Shown here: piece after piece, positions 23,280 to 34,919 of the stretch | How the letters are laid out: every line of letters starts with the position of its first letter | Numbering within the stretch: position 1 is the first letter of the stretch | Source: Pithys albifrons albifrons | Taxonomy: Eukaryota > Chordata > Aves > Passeriformes > Thamnophilidae | Reading direction: 5' to 3' | NCBI RefSeq assembly: GCF_047495875.1 | Contig: NC_092464.1 | Span: 4,250,737 to 4,314,736, forward strand | Length of the DNA: 64,000 bases | The notes under the pieces: generated by a model | The model's database searches: none | What the model saw: only the letters and a program-made list of their open reading frames with translations | Told to the model about the DNA's origin: nothing | Program-made: the position numbers and the translations under genes

Positions 23280-26200
23280 ATTTGCTGCAGCACCTCAAGT
23301 GCTGCATCTGCTCCTGCAATCATTGGAGGAACTGGGAGGAGAGTTCTGCAGATACAAAGCCCAGCAGTGCCTTTCAGGGGTTGGGGAATTGGGTGCAAAA
23401 TCAACACTCAAAGCAGCAGCAGAATAATCCTTGGGCCACATATTTGCATTGAAGAGGTCACTGAACTCTCCCTCTCTTCCTTGCAGGAGCAAACAGCAGC
23501 TTTGTGCTTCAGATGATGTGATGCTCCTCATGGCAGCCTGATGGGATCTGCCTCCCAGGGAATCCCTTCCGAGCTGTGCCATGTGCTCAGGCACCTCCAG
23601 AGTGTTTAAGACGATGCAAAAAGCACAAAGAAAAGACTTTTCACAACCACACTCAGACAGCAATAACACAAACCCAAGAGCAAAGTGCTTTACTGATGGA
23701 GAGGAGCAGTGCACACAGAAATCATCACACACTATTATGGCTCTTACCTTACCTGGAACAGTTAAACAGAGTTGAAAATTGCCAATAAGCAAATTAAAAT
23801 GACTGGAGTTTTGGGGAAGCACTTTTGCTGTATTTAAGACTTGCCTCAAAATATCTGTCATGAAATATTTCAGTGTTTTGACTCAAGCCACAAATATCAC
23901 CATTTTTATAATCTCTGGTTAACAAAATAAGACTCCTAAGTGAGGACAATGTGTCAAAAATGGTGTGTCTGGTTTTTTTAATTCCCAAAGCTAATTTAAT
24001 ATGTCGTGTGGGGCAGAGAATATAAAGATACACTTTTGTTTCTGCTTTGAAAACTGAAGCCTTAATGCCTTTGAAATTCTTCTGTACATATAATGAGCAG
24101 TAAACCAGCCTTGTTTATTTATATATAAACAAAAAAGGTGTTTGTTTTCACACAAACAAAAGTGTTTGTTTTCATACATATGTATGTAGTTTCATACATA
24201 TTTCAAATGTCATGTGTGTATATTTGGATAGATGTAGGTGATACAAATATAACTCAGGTTCCCTCTTTCTCCAATATCATCCTTGTCAAGCACTTTGTCA
24301 CACACCAGCAGCTCAGCAAGATTTATTTGCAGTTTAATCAGAGTCCTCCAAACACCTCTTATGATCTTTTTCAAAGAATCCTAAAGTTAAAGCAGTGAAT
24401 AACAAAAAAATTATGTTAAAACCCCACACTAAACCCAAAACTTCCAGGCTGGATACAATTTGTTGTGAGCCTGACCAGGTTTTCTGTGAAGGAAGAACAC
24501 ACAAGGACCAGATTCTCTCTCAAGATAATTACTCTGGTGGTTCTGGACAGGAGGTCTTGCCCTTCACCCGCCCAAAGGACAAGACTGGCAGCTCAGGGAC
24601 AACCTCTGAGGGATGTTGTTCCTCTTGGGCACTGAACTCATCAAAGAGGATTCAGGAGTGCCTGGTAGGGACAGGCTTTGCTCCCCTTTGATTCCAGCCT
24701 GTCTTTGAAGATCCTGAGTGCCATTTGCAGGAGCTCACCCAGCTCAGCACATCCTCACACGGTAAATCCCAGGAATTTAATGAGGATTCACAAGAACCTG
24801 GCCTGGGAAAAAGAGAATTCTGGGGAAAAAAGAATCCTGCAGACAAAAAAATTATGTCTATCTAGGCAGGTAAATCTGCTTCAGCAGCAAAAGAGTTAAA
24901 AATAATTTAAAGAAAGCAACCAATTAAGAACAAATTAAGAATTTATGGATAACTAGACAAGTCCACCTTGAGCCAGGACATGCTTCTTACTTGTCTGAAC
25001 TGAAATCAAAGAAGACTGGCAATAAAAAGCCACTTTTACAAAGAATTTACTCAGTACAGTTTTAATTAAGATGGAATCCAGCAAGACCACCAGCTTCCTT
25101 TGTGCTCCTACCTACAAGGGCAACATCATTCCATGTTTCCAACCACAGCAGAGCCTCAGGTTGTGGTTCAACACAGTAATATACCTGCAGACAGGTGACA
25201 TTATCTGTCTAGGTCTTTACAGATGCCATTGGGACTTGTGGAATCACTTGCAACATTTGAGGGAGAAAAGGATGAGATGACCATCAAAGTACACTGAAAA
25301 TCCAACTAGATTTGCTGTCTGAATGTGTTAACTGGAGAGCAAAAGCTTGGAAAATACTGACAAAAATATTCACAGGTAGTTTTTGAAACAAGAAATCCAA
25401 GATTCTCTGATGGCTGAAATCTAGAACTGTAATAACTGGTCCCCAAACAGCTCCTTGCCAGGAAAAAAGGGCAAATGCTCATTTATTTGCAGAAAAATGT
25501 GTATGTGTGTCTGTGCTGATGGTTTTGGGAATAGTTACAGAATGTAAATATTACTGTCCTATATGCAAATAGGATGTAAAATTATATTCCTTTCCCATTC
25601 CTCTTCTCCTCCCTCCTCTGATAAAGCACTGTTTGCAAAGTCAAATCAAGTCAGTTGTTTAAACTGACAATTTAAATTAAATTGACAGACAATTTGAATA
25701 ATTAGGGCAGTGAAAGTGTGGAGCACATCCCAGTCACCTGCTCAGCACTGGCTCTGCCTTATCAAGCACAGAAGCCATGACAGGGCATTCTCTTTGCCTG
25801 CAGCCAAAAAACAGCAAGACTTTAGAGCTGCACATGTTTCCTCTCAATTCCTAAACACAATTCTGTCACATCTCAGGAGTTCACAACATTTTTGCCCTCT
25901 CTTTTTCTTAATCAAACTGTTAAAATGAAAATACTTCCATTTTTCTAAGGCATACTTGTCTTCTTGCTTTGTCCTTAGCTGGAAACTGAAGCAGTAAGTG
26001 CATCTTGATCAAGTTTTTTGTCTGTTCAAAAGCACAGCTTGACTTGCAGACTTCAGTAATACCCTGAAAAAGATTAACAGGACCATGGACAGGGCTTGAG
26101 GGAAACAAGTTGCACAAAGTTGCTGAAGACTCACGATTAACTGAATGTGACTTTTTTTTACAAAAGGAATTAGTGACTCTCTACCCTGTAGCTGTGGGGC

Positions 26201-26794
26201 TCACCCTGATTTACCCAATTTTCATGGAAATAAAAGAAATTTGAGTAAAAATCATGCTAAAAAAATTTCTAATTATTTTTATCTATTATAGAAGTGATGA
26301 TAAAGGTGAAAAAGGTCGTTTAAACCATCAAAGCAATTATCCTAAGTAACTAACTAATTAGTAAGACCATGTCTATTCAATACCTGCTTTCTCATGCAGA
26401 TGAGCCACAGCACAGTGTTGCTTTTTCAGGCTGTTCAGAGCTGTGGAATTTCCTGTGAAGCTGCTCTTACACTGGCTATGCCAGGGATTCCCACCTTTGT
26501 TCCCAGGGCTCTTTCCAGCCAGTGAAAGGCACATCTCATTTCCATCAGCCTCGTGGCAGATGAGAACTTCTGAAAGGTGCTTGAGCAGCTGAACAAGCTG
26601 AACAAGTTCCCTCCTTTTCAGTGGAAAGGGCCACTACTGGGACTGGTTGAAGTGTCCCTAAACTGGCACTCAGCCCTTGTGTCTCCCAAAAGAAGAGCTG
26701 GAATTCCTGGTGTTTCCTTAGAGGGGGGGTGGCAGTGGCCTTGTGCTGTCACATGCCACAAGAGGCACGAGGGAAACCATTAGTATAAAAAGTG

Positions 26795-27415
26795 TGTTAT
26801 GGGTTCACCCAGGTGGGCCTAGATTTGGGCTCTGAAGTGTGGACTAGGCCGAAGCTGTCAGCTGACTTGGGCTGGGCTGGGCTAACAGCTGACCTCTTCT
26901 AGCCAGTAATTTTGTATTCCATACCACATTATGAATCATCTCCAGGGCAGTAGGAACCAGTGTGGGAGTGGTTAAGGCAGTCGCTTCTCAGCCCTCCTCT
27001 TGGGAGGACACACGATGCTGTCCCAGGGGGGATGGAGAGGACCAGGCCCACCACTGGCTCACAGGGTACCTCAGGAAAGTAAAATGTGTTGTTCTGGGTC
27101 TCTCCTTTCTGCTTGAGTTTGTCTCCCTGGGGAATAAGCTTCTTCTTAAGTAATGTGTAGTTAGGACAGTAGAATTTGTGTGTTCGTTCAGAAGTTGAAG
27201 TGGGGAACTTGTTGTTGCAGACTTGTGTGAGTGAATATTTGTACTCTCTTCTAATTGTCTCTTCCTTTCTGTGAAAAATATATGTAGATTTAGTATAAAT
27301 GCAGTTTGTTTTTTTTTCTTTCCCCTCTCTTTTCCTCCCTTTCCCTGGTGTTAGGAGGGAGGCTTTTCTCTCTGTGCTTGGGGGGGTTGGCAGTTGCTTA
27401 TCTCAAACCAAGACA
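26795..27415 (+). mobile_element. Solo LTR of an endogenous retrovirus
   Basis: A 621-bp element with TG...CA ends: it starts TGTTATGGGTTCACCC and ends CAAACCAAGACA. It is flanked by the 4-bp direct repeat AGTG (26791-26794 and 27416-27419). Its start parallels LTR copy A (TGTNATGG, then ACCCA; GTATTCCA and GGGAGTGG further in), which suggests a related but diverged family, although the duplication length (4 against 5) does not match exactly. An AT-rich TATA-like region lies at about 27276-27302, followed by a C/T-rich block. No internal retroviral sequence adjoins it. Confidence 0.8.
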
Positions 27416-27419
27416 AGTG

Positions 27420-30400
27420 ACAGGTGTGCAACTCACTTAATTTACTCAGAAATAACTCATGACCCCCAAGCAAGGTCCTCCCCATTCCTTGCTGAGATGT
27501 TCTCACTTACCTGTGATACTCTGAGAGCAAGAAATCAGCCCAGTGCTTCTGAAATAGTCCCTTTGAAAGCAGAAGAACAGAGATATTTCTGGGTGCTTTA
27601 ATCTTCAGTGAAAGCTCCAAGTTATTTTCTTTCTTTTATTTTTCCTCTCTGGACCAGTGACAGGAATTCAGTTCAGAAGATTAATCTAGTCCAAGTCTTC
27701 AAAGACAAAATGAGGAGTTCAGTGAAAAATTCATAATCAAATCTGCTGATTATAGAAGAGATCAATTCCACATTCACTTTCTGAAGAGTCAGAAAGTTTT
27801 TTAGTCAGGTACTCTTTTATAACCACAGCACTTCACTGCTTTGTTTCTAATTTAACTGCCAGTATCTCTCTTGACATGTTTGCTCTCCAGCCTATGTCTA
27901 CTTTAACAAGTCCTGCAGCCCTGGAGCAGCTTTGTTGAGCAAAATAATTAGTGTTGGAGAGTCAGTGTCCACACTGTGCACTTTTCAGAAGGTTTTATTT
28001 TGAACTATCCCATCCTATTTTACATGTTTGTCCCAAGTGTGTCTCCCAGTCAGGTTCTGCATAGCAATTCTAACACCTCCACATTCTTTTTAATTTGCAC
28101 ACAACAAATGCAGTACCTCATCTTCTCTCTCCTCCAAAAGCCTCCTCCCTGGCAGGGCCAAACTCAGCTTTGCTCACAGTGGTCAGAAATACAATTTTCA
28201 TCATTTGTTGGCCTACAACATTGTCCAAACTGACACCATCTTCCCTTTCTGCAGGATCCTTCTCATCCTATCAAACCAGTCATTTGCCTCCTCCAGTGTC
28301 AATAACTAGGCAAGGTAGAGCAGGCAAAAGCAATTTAAGTGGGAAGGTTTGTGAAGAGATAGACAGGAATAGGATATTAAAAAAAAAAACAATCTGAACT
28401 CATCAGAGTCATCTAAACAAGAGCAAAGGACTTCAGTTGTAGCAGCCCAGAAGAATTGCTGAGGTCATTTTTCTCTTTGCTGCAGGAGCAGGCAGCTGTC
28501 TTGAGGTACAACCTTCTGTTTTTGCCTTGAATCTGATTTCTCTGTAGCAAGGTGGTCCTAATCAAGCCTCCCTCCTCTCATTATGCTTAAATGATTGAGT
28601 GGCAACTGACACCTTTAATTAGAAAAAGGAGTTTTCAAAATTAACTTCCAAAAGACTCCAACATCCCCATTGCCTGGGGTGGTCCCAAGAAAACACAGTG
28701 GCAATTCTGGCTGTCCTGAAGTTGCTCCTAAACCTCCTTAACTAACTTAACTCCCAACCCCAGCCCAGTGCTAATCTCAGGTGGCTTTGTCAGCCATATC
28801 CACTCACAATGACAACTAGTTCTTTTCCTCATTTCCCTGTGCTCTCCCACTCACCAGTGTCCCTTCTCTGCCTGCTTTGTATCATCACACACACCTCCCA
28901 AGGAGAGAGTCTGTTTTTAATTCTGGGCTCACACAGCAGGACCACAATCCGTGCTGAGGGTTCACAGGTATCACAATACTCAATGGTAATAATAACAAAC
29001 ATGTATTTCTGGTGTGTGAGTCAACCAGTGTGTGCCCTATTGCATGCAAAAGGCAAAGCTCAATAGATCCAGATTAAGTGTCAAAAGCAACCTCATGTTT
29101 ACCTGGGCTCCATAAACATGATATATTTGACTTTGGAAAGCTTAAATTCATCCTCTAACCAGCAAACCTTCCAACAGACCCCACGTTGCCCCTGGGAACG
29201 CATTGTCAATTTGCTGTTCTGACAGATGATTGTGAAGATGAGGAAATGATCCAGCAAAGTGGCATTGATTGTGAAGAGCAGAGGAATTTGCCAGTCACTG
29301 CTTGTTGTTAAGCTGCAAAAAAATAAAAAAAAAAAGAAAAAAGCCTCCATCAGCTCTGGCATGACAATCACAAATATCAATGAGACATGGTATTTACAGT
29401 GTTTGTGGAAAGCCCAGGCAATGATTTCAGCTGCATCCTGCACTTAGAGCAATTTGGATGAGACCTTAAATACCAGCAAACTCTTTGCTTGGTTTCACAA
29501 AATGAGCTGTGTGATCTTGTTCTTTGGGCAATCGGTGCTTTTCATCTGTGATCCGTTTATAAAAATGCAGGGCAGATATTTCAGAGTAAGGGAAAACTAC
29601 ATGGCTTAAACAAGTCTGGCACATGCACTGCAAGCAGGTGTTTTTCAGATCCTTGCCTTAGAAATCACATGCTCTTTAGAGCATTAAATCTCCACTCATA
29701 GTCTGGAATTTGTTAACAATATCTGGACTGTAAGTTACAGACAGAATAATTTTTTTTTTTTTATGGCAAGGTTGTGTAAGAAACCAGCCTAAATGGTCTG
29801 TTCTTTCCTCCTGGCTCTAAATATTATTCATCTGTAACAAAACCCAGCTGATGACTTTCCCCCATGCTTCCTATGTCCTTAGAAACTCTGATGGGAGGAA
29901 TACACACTCTCCACAAATTGCAAGACAGAAAATTTCCACTTGTTTTTTCTCCAGGGGAAGGAGAGAGCTGGCCCCTTTGTCAACACCAACCTTCTAACCC
30001 TTTCACAGAACCCCCCCCTGGATATTAGCAGGGAATAATTCAGAGGGAATGAATGATGCACAGCTCCTTTAGTGGCCATGTGTTTACCCATCTCTGAGAC
30101 AGTGTCTGAGGTGAACCAGCGATCTACTGGAATAGTAATACTAATTACATCAATAACACAAATATTATAATATGAATAAACATGCAAACCACAAGTAGAA
30201 GCTGCTGCTTTTAGCAAACACAGTACTGTGTTACCATATATTAAGTACTGTATGTCCCAACTAATGACTTGCAGATGCCATTTATAGCACAAAGCTCAGA
30301 GCATTGGCATAAAGGCTTCCCTGCAACCCTTTTTTCTTTCCTCTTCTTCACCCCTCTCACCCCTAGGTTGACATACAGTATATTTTTCACAGATATTGAT

Positions 30401-30692
30401 AATACCTGTAAACAAAGCAGAGAGTGGAAATCTGAGGTACAAAACTCTCAGGTGATGAATTCCTTCCTTAGACCCACCAGAGGGTGCACAGACTATGAGA
30501 TAACAAAGCATTATTTTCAGATGCCCTGACACTCAATCAAGATCCCTTTCCTTCCTAATTTCATTCTAAGGTCTTTTTTCCTACCTCATTTCCAATGGTG
30601 CCTGATAAAGGGACAGAGCCAAAGGCACTCAACTCCCAGATTTGCTTCATTTATAACCAGGAGCTTATATTACATGCCAAAGGCCTCCTTTA
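27420..30692. other. No recognised gene or repeat
   Basis: Unique-looking AT-rich DNA. Homopolymer-rich spots occur at 28379-28390, 29319-29342 (A) and 29750-29762 (T). The longest frame (29879-30292 minus, 137 codons) shows no domain and is unsupported. No element ends are visible. Confidence 0.45.
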
Positions 30693-31010
30693 AAATCATG
30701 GCATCAAAGAATTCTTTGGGTTGTAAAAGACCACTGAGATCATCAAGTCCATCACTAACCCAGCACTGCCAAGGCCACCACTAAACCATGTCCCCAAGTG
30801 CCACATCTACACATCTGTTAGACACTTCCAGGGGTGGTGACTCCACCACTGCCCTGGGCAGTCCTTGGAAATTCTTGACAACTCTTTTGGTGAGAAATGT
30901 TTTCTGATATCCATTTTCCAGTTCCTCTGGTCCTGCCACTTGTTACCTGGAAGAAGAGACCAACCCCCTCCTGGCTACAACCTCCTGTCAGGGAGTTGTG
31001 GGGAAGGATA
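30693..31010 (-). mobile_element. CR1 LINE fragment, minus
   Basis: About 320 bp with 'ggttgtaaaagaccactgag', 'catcaagtccatcactaacc', 'accactaaaccatgtcccca', 'gacacttccaggggtggtga' and 'ggaagaagagaccaaccccc'. It is the same subfamily as 7918 and 10108, but longer. Confidence 0.92.
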
Positions 31011-31464
31011 AATAACATGGAGGAAGAGAACAGAGATTCATGCAAAAATCATAGACATAATTTGACCTCTGGCCAGCCCAGATCTCCACTGTAGCAGTGA
31101 ATACACCTTGAAAAGGAAGTAATAGGGGAAAAAACCCCAACATAACAACAAAATAAAGCAAAATAAAAAAAAGAGGAAACCCACCAACCTCTCACACACA
31201 CAACACAGAATTTCAGTTTGACAAAACCAAGAAAGTTTAAGTTCTAAAGGCAGAATTATAACAGCATAGTAGAGAAAAGGTTTATTTTCTCCTCATAAGA
31301 GGATAAACCCAAGCCACCTAAAGGAAGAGGATGACAGGCCCAGAGTAAATATCATGCATTACTAACAGAGATTTAAAGTCCTCTCTTCCTTTCCCCCCAG
31401 GCACCTCCTGTGTCTGCACAGGGTGTTTTGCTGTACATCTGCTTGGTGAGCAAGAGCAAGAAGT
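31011..31464. other. No recognised gene; A-rich spacer
   Basis: The sequence between two CR1 fragments that face apart is A-rich (31125-31185) and shows no other element or exon. Confidence 0.5.
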
Positions 31465-32037
31465 CAGGGCAGGGATTGTTCCCCTGCACTCGGCACTGGG
31501 GAGGCTGCACCTTGAATCCCGTGTTCAGTTTTGGACCCTTCAAGACAAGAAGGACATTGAGGGGCTGGAAAGTGTCCAGAGAGGGGCAACGAAACTGGGG
31601 AAGGGTCTGGAGCACAAGTCTTATGAGGAGCAGCTGAGGGAGCTGGGGCGGGGCTCAGCCTGGAGAAAAGGAGGTTCAAGGGAACCTTCTCACTCTCTGC
31701 AACTCCCTGCCAGGGGGGTGTAGCCAGTTGGGGATTGGGCTCCTCTCCGAGGTAACAAGTGACAGGACCAGCCAAAATGACCTCAGGTTGCTTCAGGGAA
31801 GGTTTAGACTGGATATCAGGAGAAGTTGCTTCACCAAAAGGGTGATCAGGCATTGGATTAGGCTGCAAAGGGATGTGGTGCAATCACCATCCTTGAAAGT
31901 GTTCAAAAAAATGTGGGATGTGGCACATGGGACGGGGTTTGGTGGTGAACAGAGTTGTGCTGGGTTAGTGGTTGGGCTCAATGACCTTAATGGTCTTTTC
32001 CCACCCTAATGATTCTGGAATTCTCTATGTTTCTATG
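31465..32037 (+). mobile_element. CR1 LINE 3' fragment, sense on plus
   Basis: One of the longest CR1 copies in the window, about 570 bp. It runs from the end of ORF2 ('gttcagttttggacccttca', 'gaggggctggaaagtgtcca') through the usual 3' UTR ('gcctggagaaaaggaggtt', 'tttagactggatatcaggag', 'tgaccttaatggtcttttcc') to the tail 'gattctggaattctc'. Numerous indels show it is inactive. The frames on both strands at 31410-32009 derive from it. Confidence 0.95.
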
Positions 32038-33107
32038 AACTGATGGCAAAGTTTGTCATGAAGGAGCACTGAATGGGATCCCCTAAGAACTGTCCCAATC
32101 CCATCACCTGTTTTCCTGTCCTTCTCTGCCTTTCCTCGTTCCCTCCTGTCTCCCCACAACTGCACAACTCCAGGGCAGGGACAGAGCAGGAAGGAGAGGT
32201 GATGAAGCAAGTCAAAGCTATCTGTTGAGCTCTTCAATAAAAGTTGCATGAACTTGCAGCCAAAGCTTTTGTTTTGCTTGAAACCTGGAAGGGAAGAGGG
32301 ATTGAACTCTCCCCGTGTTTTTCTTGCTGCTCAGAGAGCCAGAAATGTCCACATTTCAGCAGAGTTAAAAGGGAAGATTGTAAGGACCAGATGCTGTGAT
32401 ATTTTTGGATGCAGTCATGGGTCAGGCCACAGTGCTACACAGCTCCTGTCCAAAGCTAATTTCAGAGGGAACAGAATGCACATCTCACACATGTTCACTG
32501 GCTCTGTCCTGAGCCCTGTGCAGTGCAGGAAACAAGAGCTTTTCTAAAATTGATTTGACTGGTCTTGTTTTCTTTGTTTAAACCCTTGTATTAAAGTTCA
32601 CAATGAATTACATTCTTACAGCAGAATTATCCCAAAAAGGTTGCAAAGGAAGTCATTGAGCTGTGCAGGAGGTTGATTTCTCAGTTTTGTTCAGTGATTG
32701 GTTTTATTTTTCACAGAGATTACCAGCAGCTTATTTTCTCTTGCTCACTCTGAAGTTTTAAAGATGTTTTCACATAGGAATAACATTCCTGCTGTTATTT
32801 TTGATCTCCTTCTTAGTGATGAAAGGGGCATAAAGGACATAATGTTCCCCTCATTTCATTCATGGGAAATCACAGCAAATTCACCTGTGGCATCCAATCA
32901 TCCTGGCAACCCAGAGATCATATTGTCACATGGAGACAGATGCACTAGGGAGCAGTTTTACACCTGATTTTTGTTTCCTGAGGGCCCTAAGACTGTGGAA
33001 GATGGGAAGGTCTCCCTGAGTTTAGTAGAAGGATCAGACATTTACATCTCTAGGTGTTACCTGCTTAGGAGATGGAGGTTTGGAAAGAGAGAGGAAAGAA
33101 GGAGAAT
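32038..33107. other. No recognised gene or repeat
   Basis: Frames of up to 99 codons (32248-32547 plus) have no recognisable domain. No element ends are seen. Confidence 0.45.
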
Positions 33108-33236
33108 CAAGACCAAGCTGGACAGGACTCTGAGCAACCTGGTCTAGTGGAAGGTGTCCCTGCCCATGACAGGGGGTTGGAACTGGATGATCTTTAAGGT
33201 CCTTTCCACTCAAACCATTCTATGATTCTGTGATTG
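33108..33236 (+). mobile_element. CR1 LINE 3' tail, sense on plus
   Basis: A short, well-preserved 3' end: 'gagcaacctggtctagtgga', 'ggtgtccctgcccatgacag', 'gatctttaaggtcctttcca', ending 'ccattctatgattctgtgat', the canonical CR1 terminus. Confidence 0.95.
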
Positions 33237-33551
33237 AATAATTTGCTCACAAGTGGAACCAGTTCTTGATGGTCCACTGAGCACTGCTGTGTGAGAACAC
33301 TCTCCTATAGAAATCCTGACCTCTGTCATGTCTTGAACAACTCACAAATGTATCATTTTCTAAATAACCTGCCTTATTTATCTACCAGTTATTTACCTTT
33401 CAGTTATTCAGTCCAGCAGCAAACATCCATCAACCCCTCCCTGAAATGTTCAACAGTTTGGATTCCCACACCTCACTTGTTACTGATTCTTGTCCTCTGG
33501 GGTCTCATATCTTCCGAATGAGTTCTTTCTGCTTGAAGTTTCACTGTGTCC
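33237..33551. other. No recognised gene or repeat
   Basis: A short unique spacer between a CR1 tail and an AT-rich microsatellite. The two plus-strand frames here overlap each other and are unsupported. Confidence 0.45.
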
Positions 33552-33590
33552 TTTTATCTTTTATTTTATTTTATTTTATTTTTTTTATTT
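33552..33590. repeat. (TTTTA)n microsatellite
   Basis: About five pentamers of TTTTA followed by a T run. It is short and slightly impure; a larger array of the same motif is at 55874-56062. Confidence 0.9.
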
Positions 33591-34369
33591 CCCCCACACA
33601 CACATGCTGCTTTAGTAAAATTCCTTTTGGCATCCATCCAGTGAAGGAAGGCTTGGTGTTCACACCCCTCACTGGAGAGCACACCCTGCCCCAGCAGAGC
33701 CTGTCAGAAACACAGCGAGGAGGTGACTCCAGGCTCCTGCCTGCAGATGATTAAACTGAACAGAAATTAAAGCCTTCAAAGTCTAAATCATTGAGCCATT
33801 ATAACACCAACTGTTGGGCAGCAATTAATGAGCCAGGGTCTAATTTGACATTGATAGAACTGCCAAAAGTAGTGGCCATGTTATCTTAGTGGTATCATGG
33901 GCAAAGGCAAAAGCAAATAGCCTGTTACAAGATTCTTTCTTTTTAATGTAATTATTCATAAAGTGACTTGCTAACTGATTTAAGAGCAGACAAACAAATT
34001 TTTGCAAACAAATTTAAGATCAGGCTTGGACATTATAAACCCTGAAAGGAGAGGCAGTTGCTGGAAGATCTAATAAACTATTTAATTTCAGGCAGTTTGG
34101 TGCTTGCATTAAAGACCTAAGCATCTTTCATGTCAGGGCAATGAGGCAGCTGTCTCCAAAAACAATGCAAAACATTGTCCCTGCCTGATTTATAGAACAT
34201 GACAACAACCCTGCCATAACCTTACCCTACAGTCATTAAAAGGTTCTTCATTTCCCCACTATTTGCCTTCCACCCAAATGTATTTTCTGAGTCTCTCGCT
34301 GGTACCAACTCCATCAGTGCTCCACTGAAATTAAAACCAAACTCTCACTAAAATTTCTTCTGAAATGAC
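33591..34369. other. No recognised gene; repeat-free AT-rich tract
   Basis: No element is recognised. Between about 33760 and 34110 the sequence is AT-rich and holds several homeodomain-core words (for example 'caattaatgag', 'ctaatttgac', 'gtaattattc'), which could fit a conserved non-coding element. That is only a guess without an alignment. Confidence 0.35.
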
Positions 34370-34411
34370 AATCATTCAATCAATCAATCAATCAATCCAT
34401 AAATCAATCAG
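34370..34411. repeat. (AATC)n microsatellite
   Basis: About ten tetramers, mostly perfect CAAT/AATC in the 34378-34398 core, with interruptions 'cattc' and 'ccata'. Confidence 0.92.
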
Positions 34412-34459
34412 TCCTTTCATCATAGAACTTTTCTTCTTATTCAGGTTAAAATGATCTAA

Positions 34460-34912
34460 TGTGGTAGAACAGAAGGATTTTTGAGTTGAGAGAAGGTTTT
34501 AGAACTGTGGGCACTTTCTAAGCCCTCCTGGCAGGTGCTAAATTAGTTCTGTGAGAAAGACCAACAGCTACCAAAACCAAAAGAAGATAAGATGGTTTGG
34601 GGTCAGCCTGCCCATGAGAATGGAATTTTGGAGAGTTAAGGTTCTCATGGCAAAGTGAACATCTGTCCAAGAGTGTCATCCAATTAAAAGCTGTGATGTG
34701 TTTTATAGACACTGTGATTCAACCTGTAAGAGGAGCTATGGGTGGGAATTAAGGAGATGTAATGTGTGATTTGAAGTTAGAGCTTGGCTTTTATTTTTAC
34801 CTGTTTTTTTCCTTTCTCCATGGATTGATTTAATAAACTATCTTTGTGTGTGATACCTGTGAGCTGTGTCTCCTTGTTTTTAGCTGCCACCATTTACTGC
34901 TGTACTCTCACA
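34460..34912 (+). mobile_element. Candidate solo LTR
   Basis: A 453-bp segment that could be an LTR: it starts TGTGGTAGAACAG and ends TACTCTCACA, with an AATAAA signal at 34832-34837 placed 75 bp before the end, as in R/U5. The flanks give only an imperfect direct repeat (ATCTAA at 34454-34459 against ATCTAT at 34914-34919), and that pairing would put the right end one base later. No primer-binding site follows. It may instead be unique sequence with a chance polyadenylation word. Confidence 0.4.
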
Positions 34913-34919
34913 AATCTAT

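Larger units (their letters stand above)
21373..26790. other. No recognised gene; two short tandem repeats
   Basis: This 5.4-kb stretch contains the two longest frames outside repeats (22263-22757 minus, 164 codons; 23295-23861 minus, 188 codons). Both lack any recognisable domain, and plus-strand frames overlap them, so I do not annotate them as genes. Short tandem pairs lie at 22981-23010 and 23222-23279. No CR1 or LTR wording is seen. Confidence 0.45.

Noticed and set aside
23295..23861. 188-codon minus-strand open frame
   Set aside because: No recognisable domain, and overlapping plus-strand frames of 64-112 codons. About one frame of this length is expected by chance in 64 kb searched in six frames.
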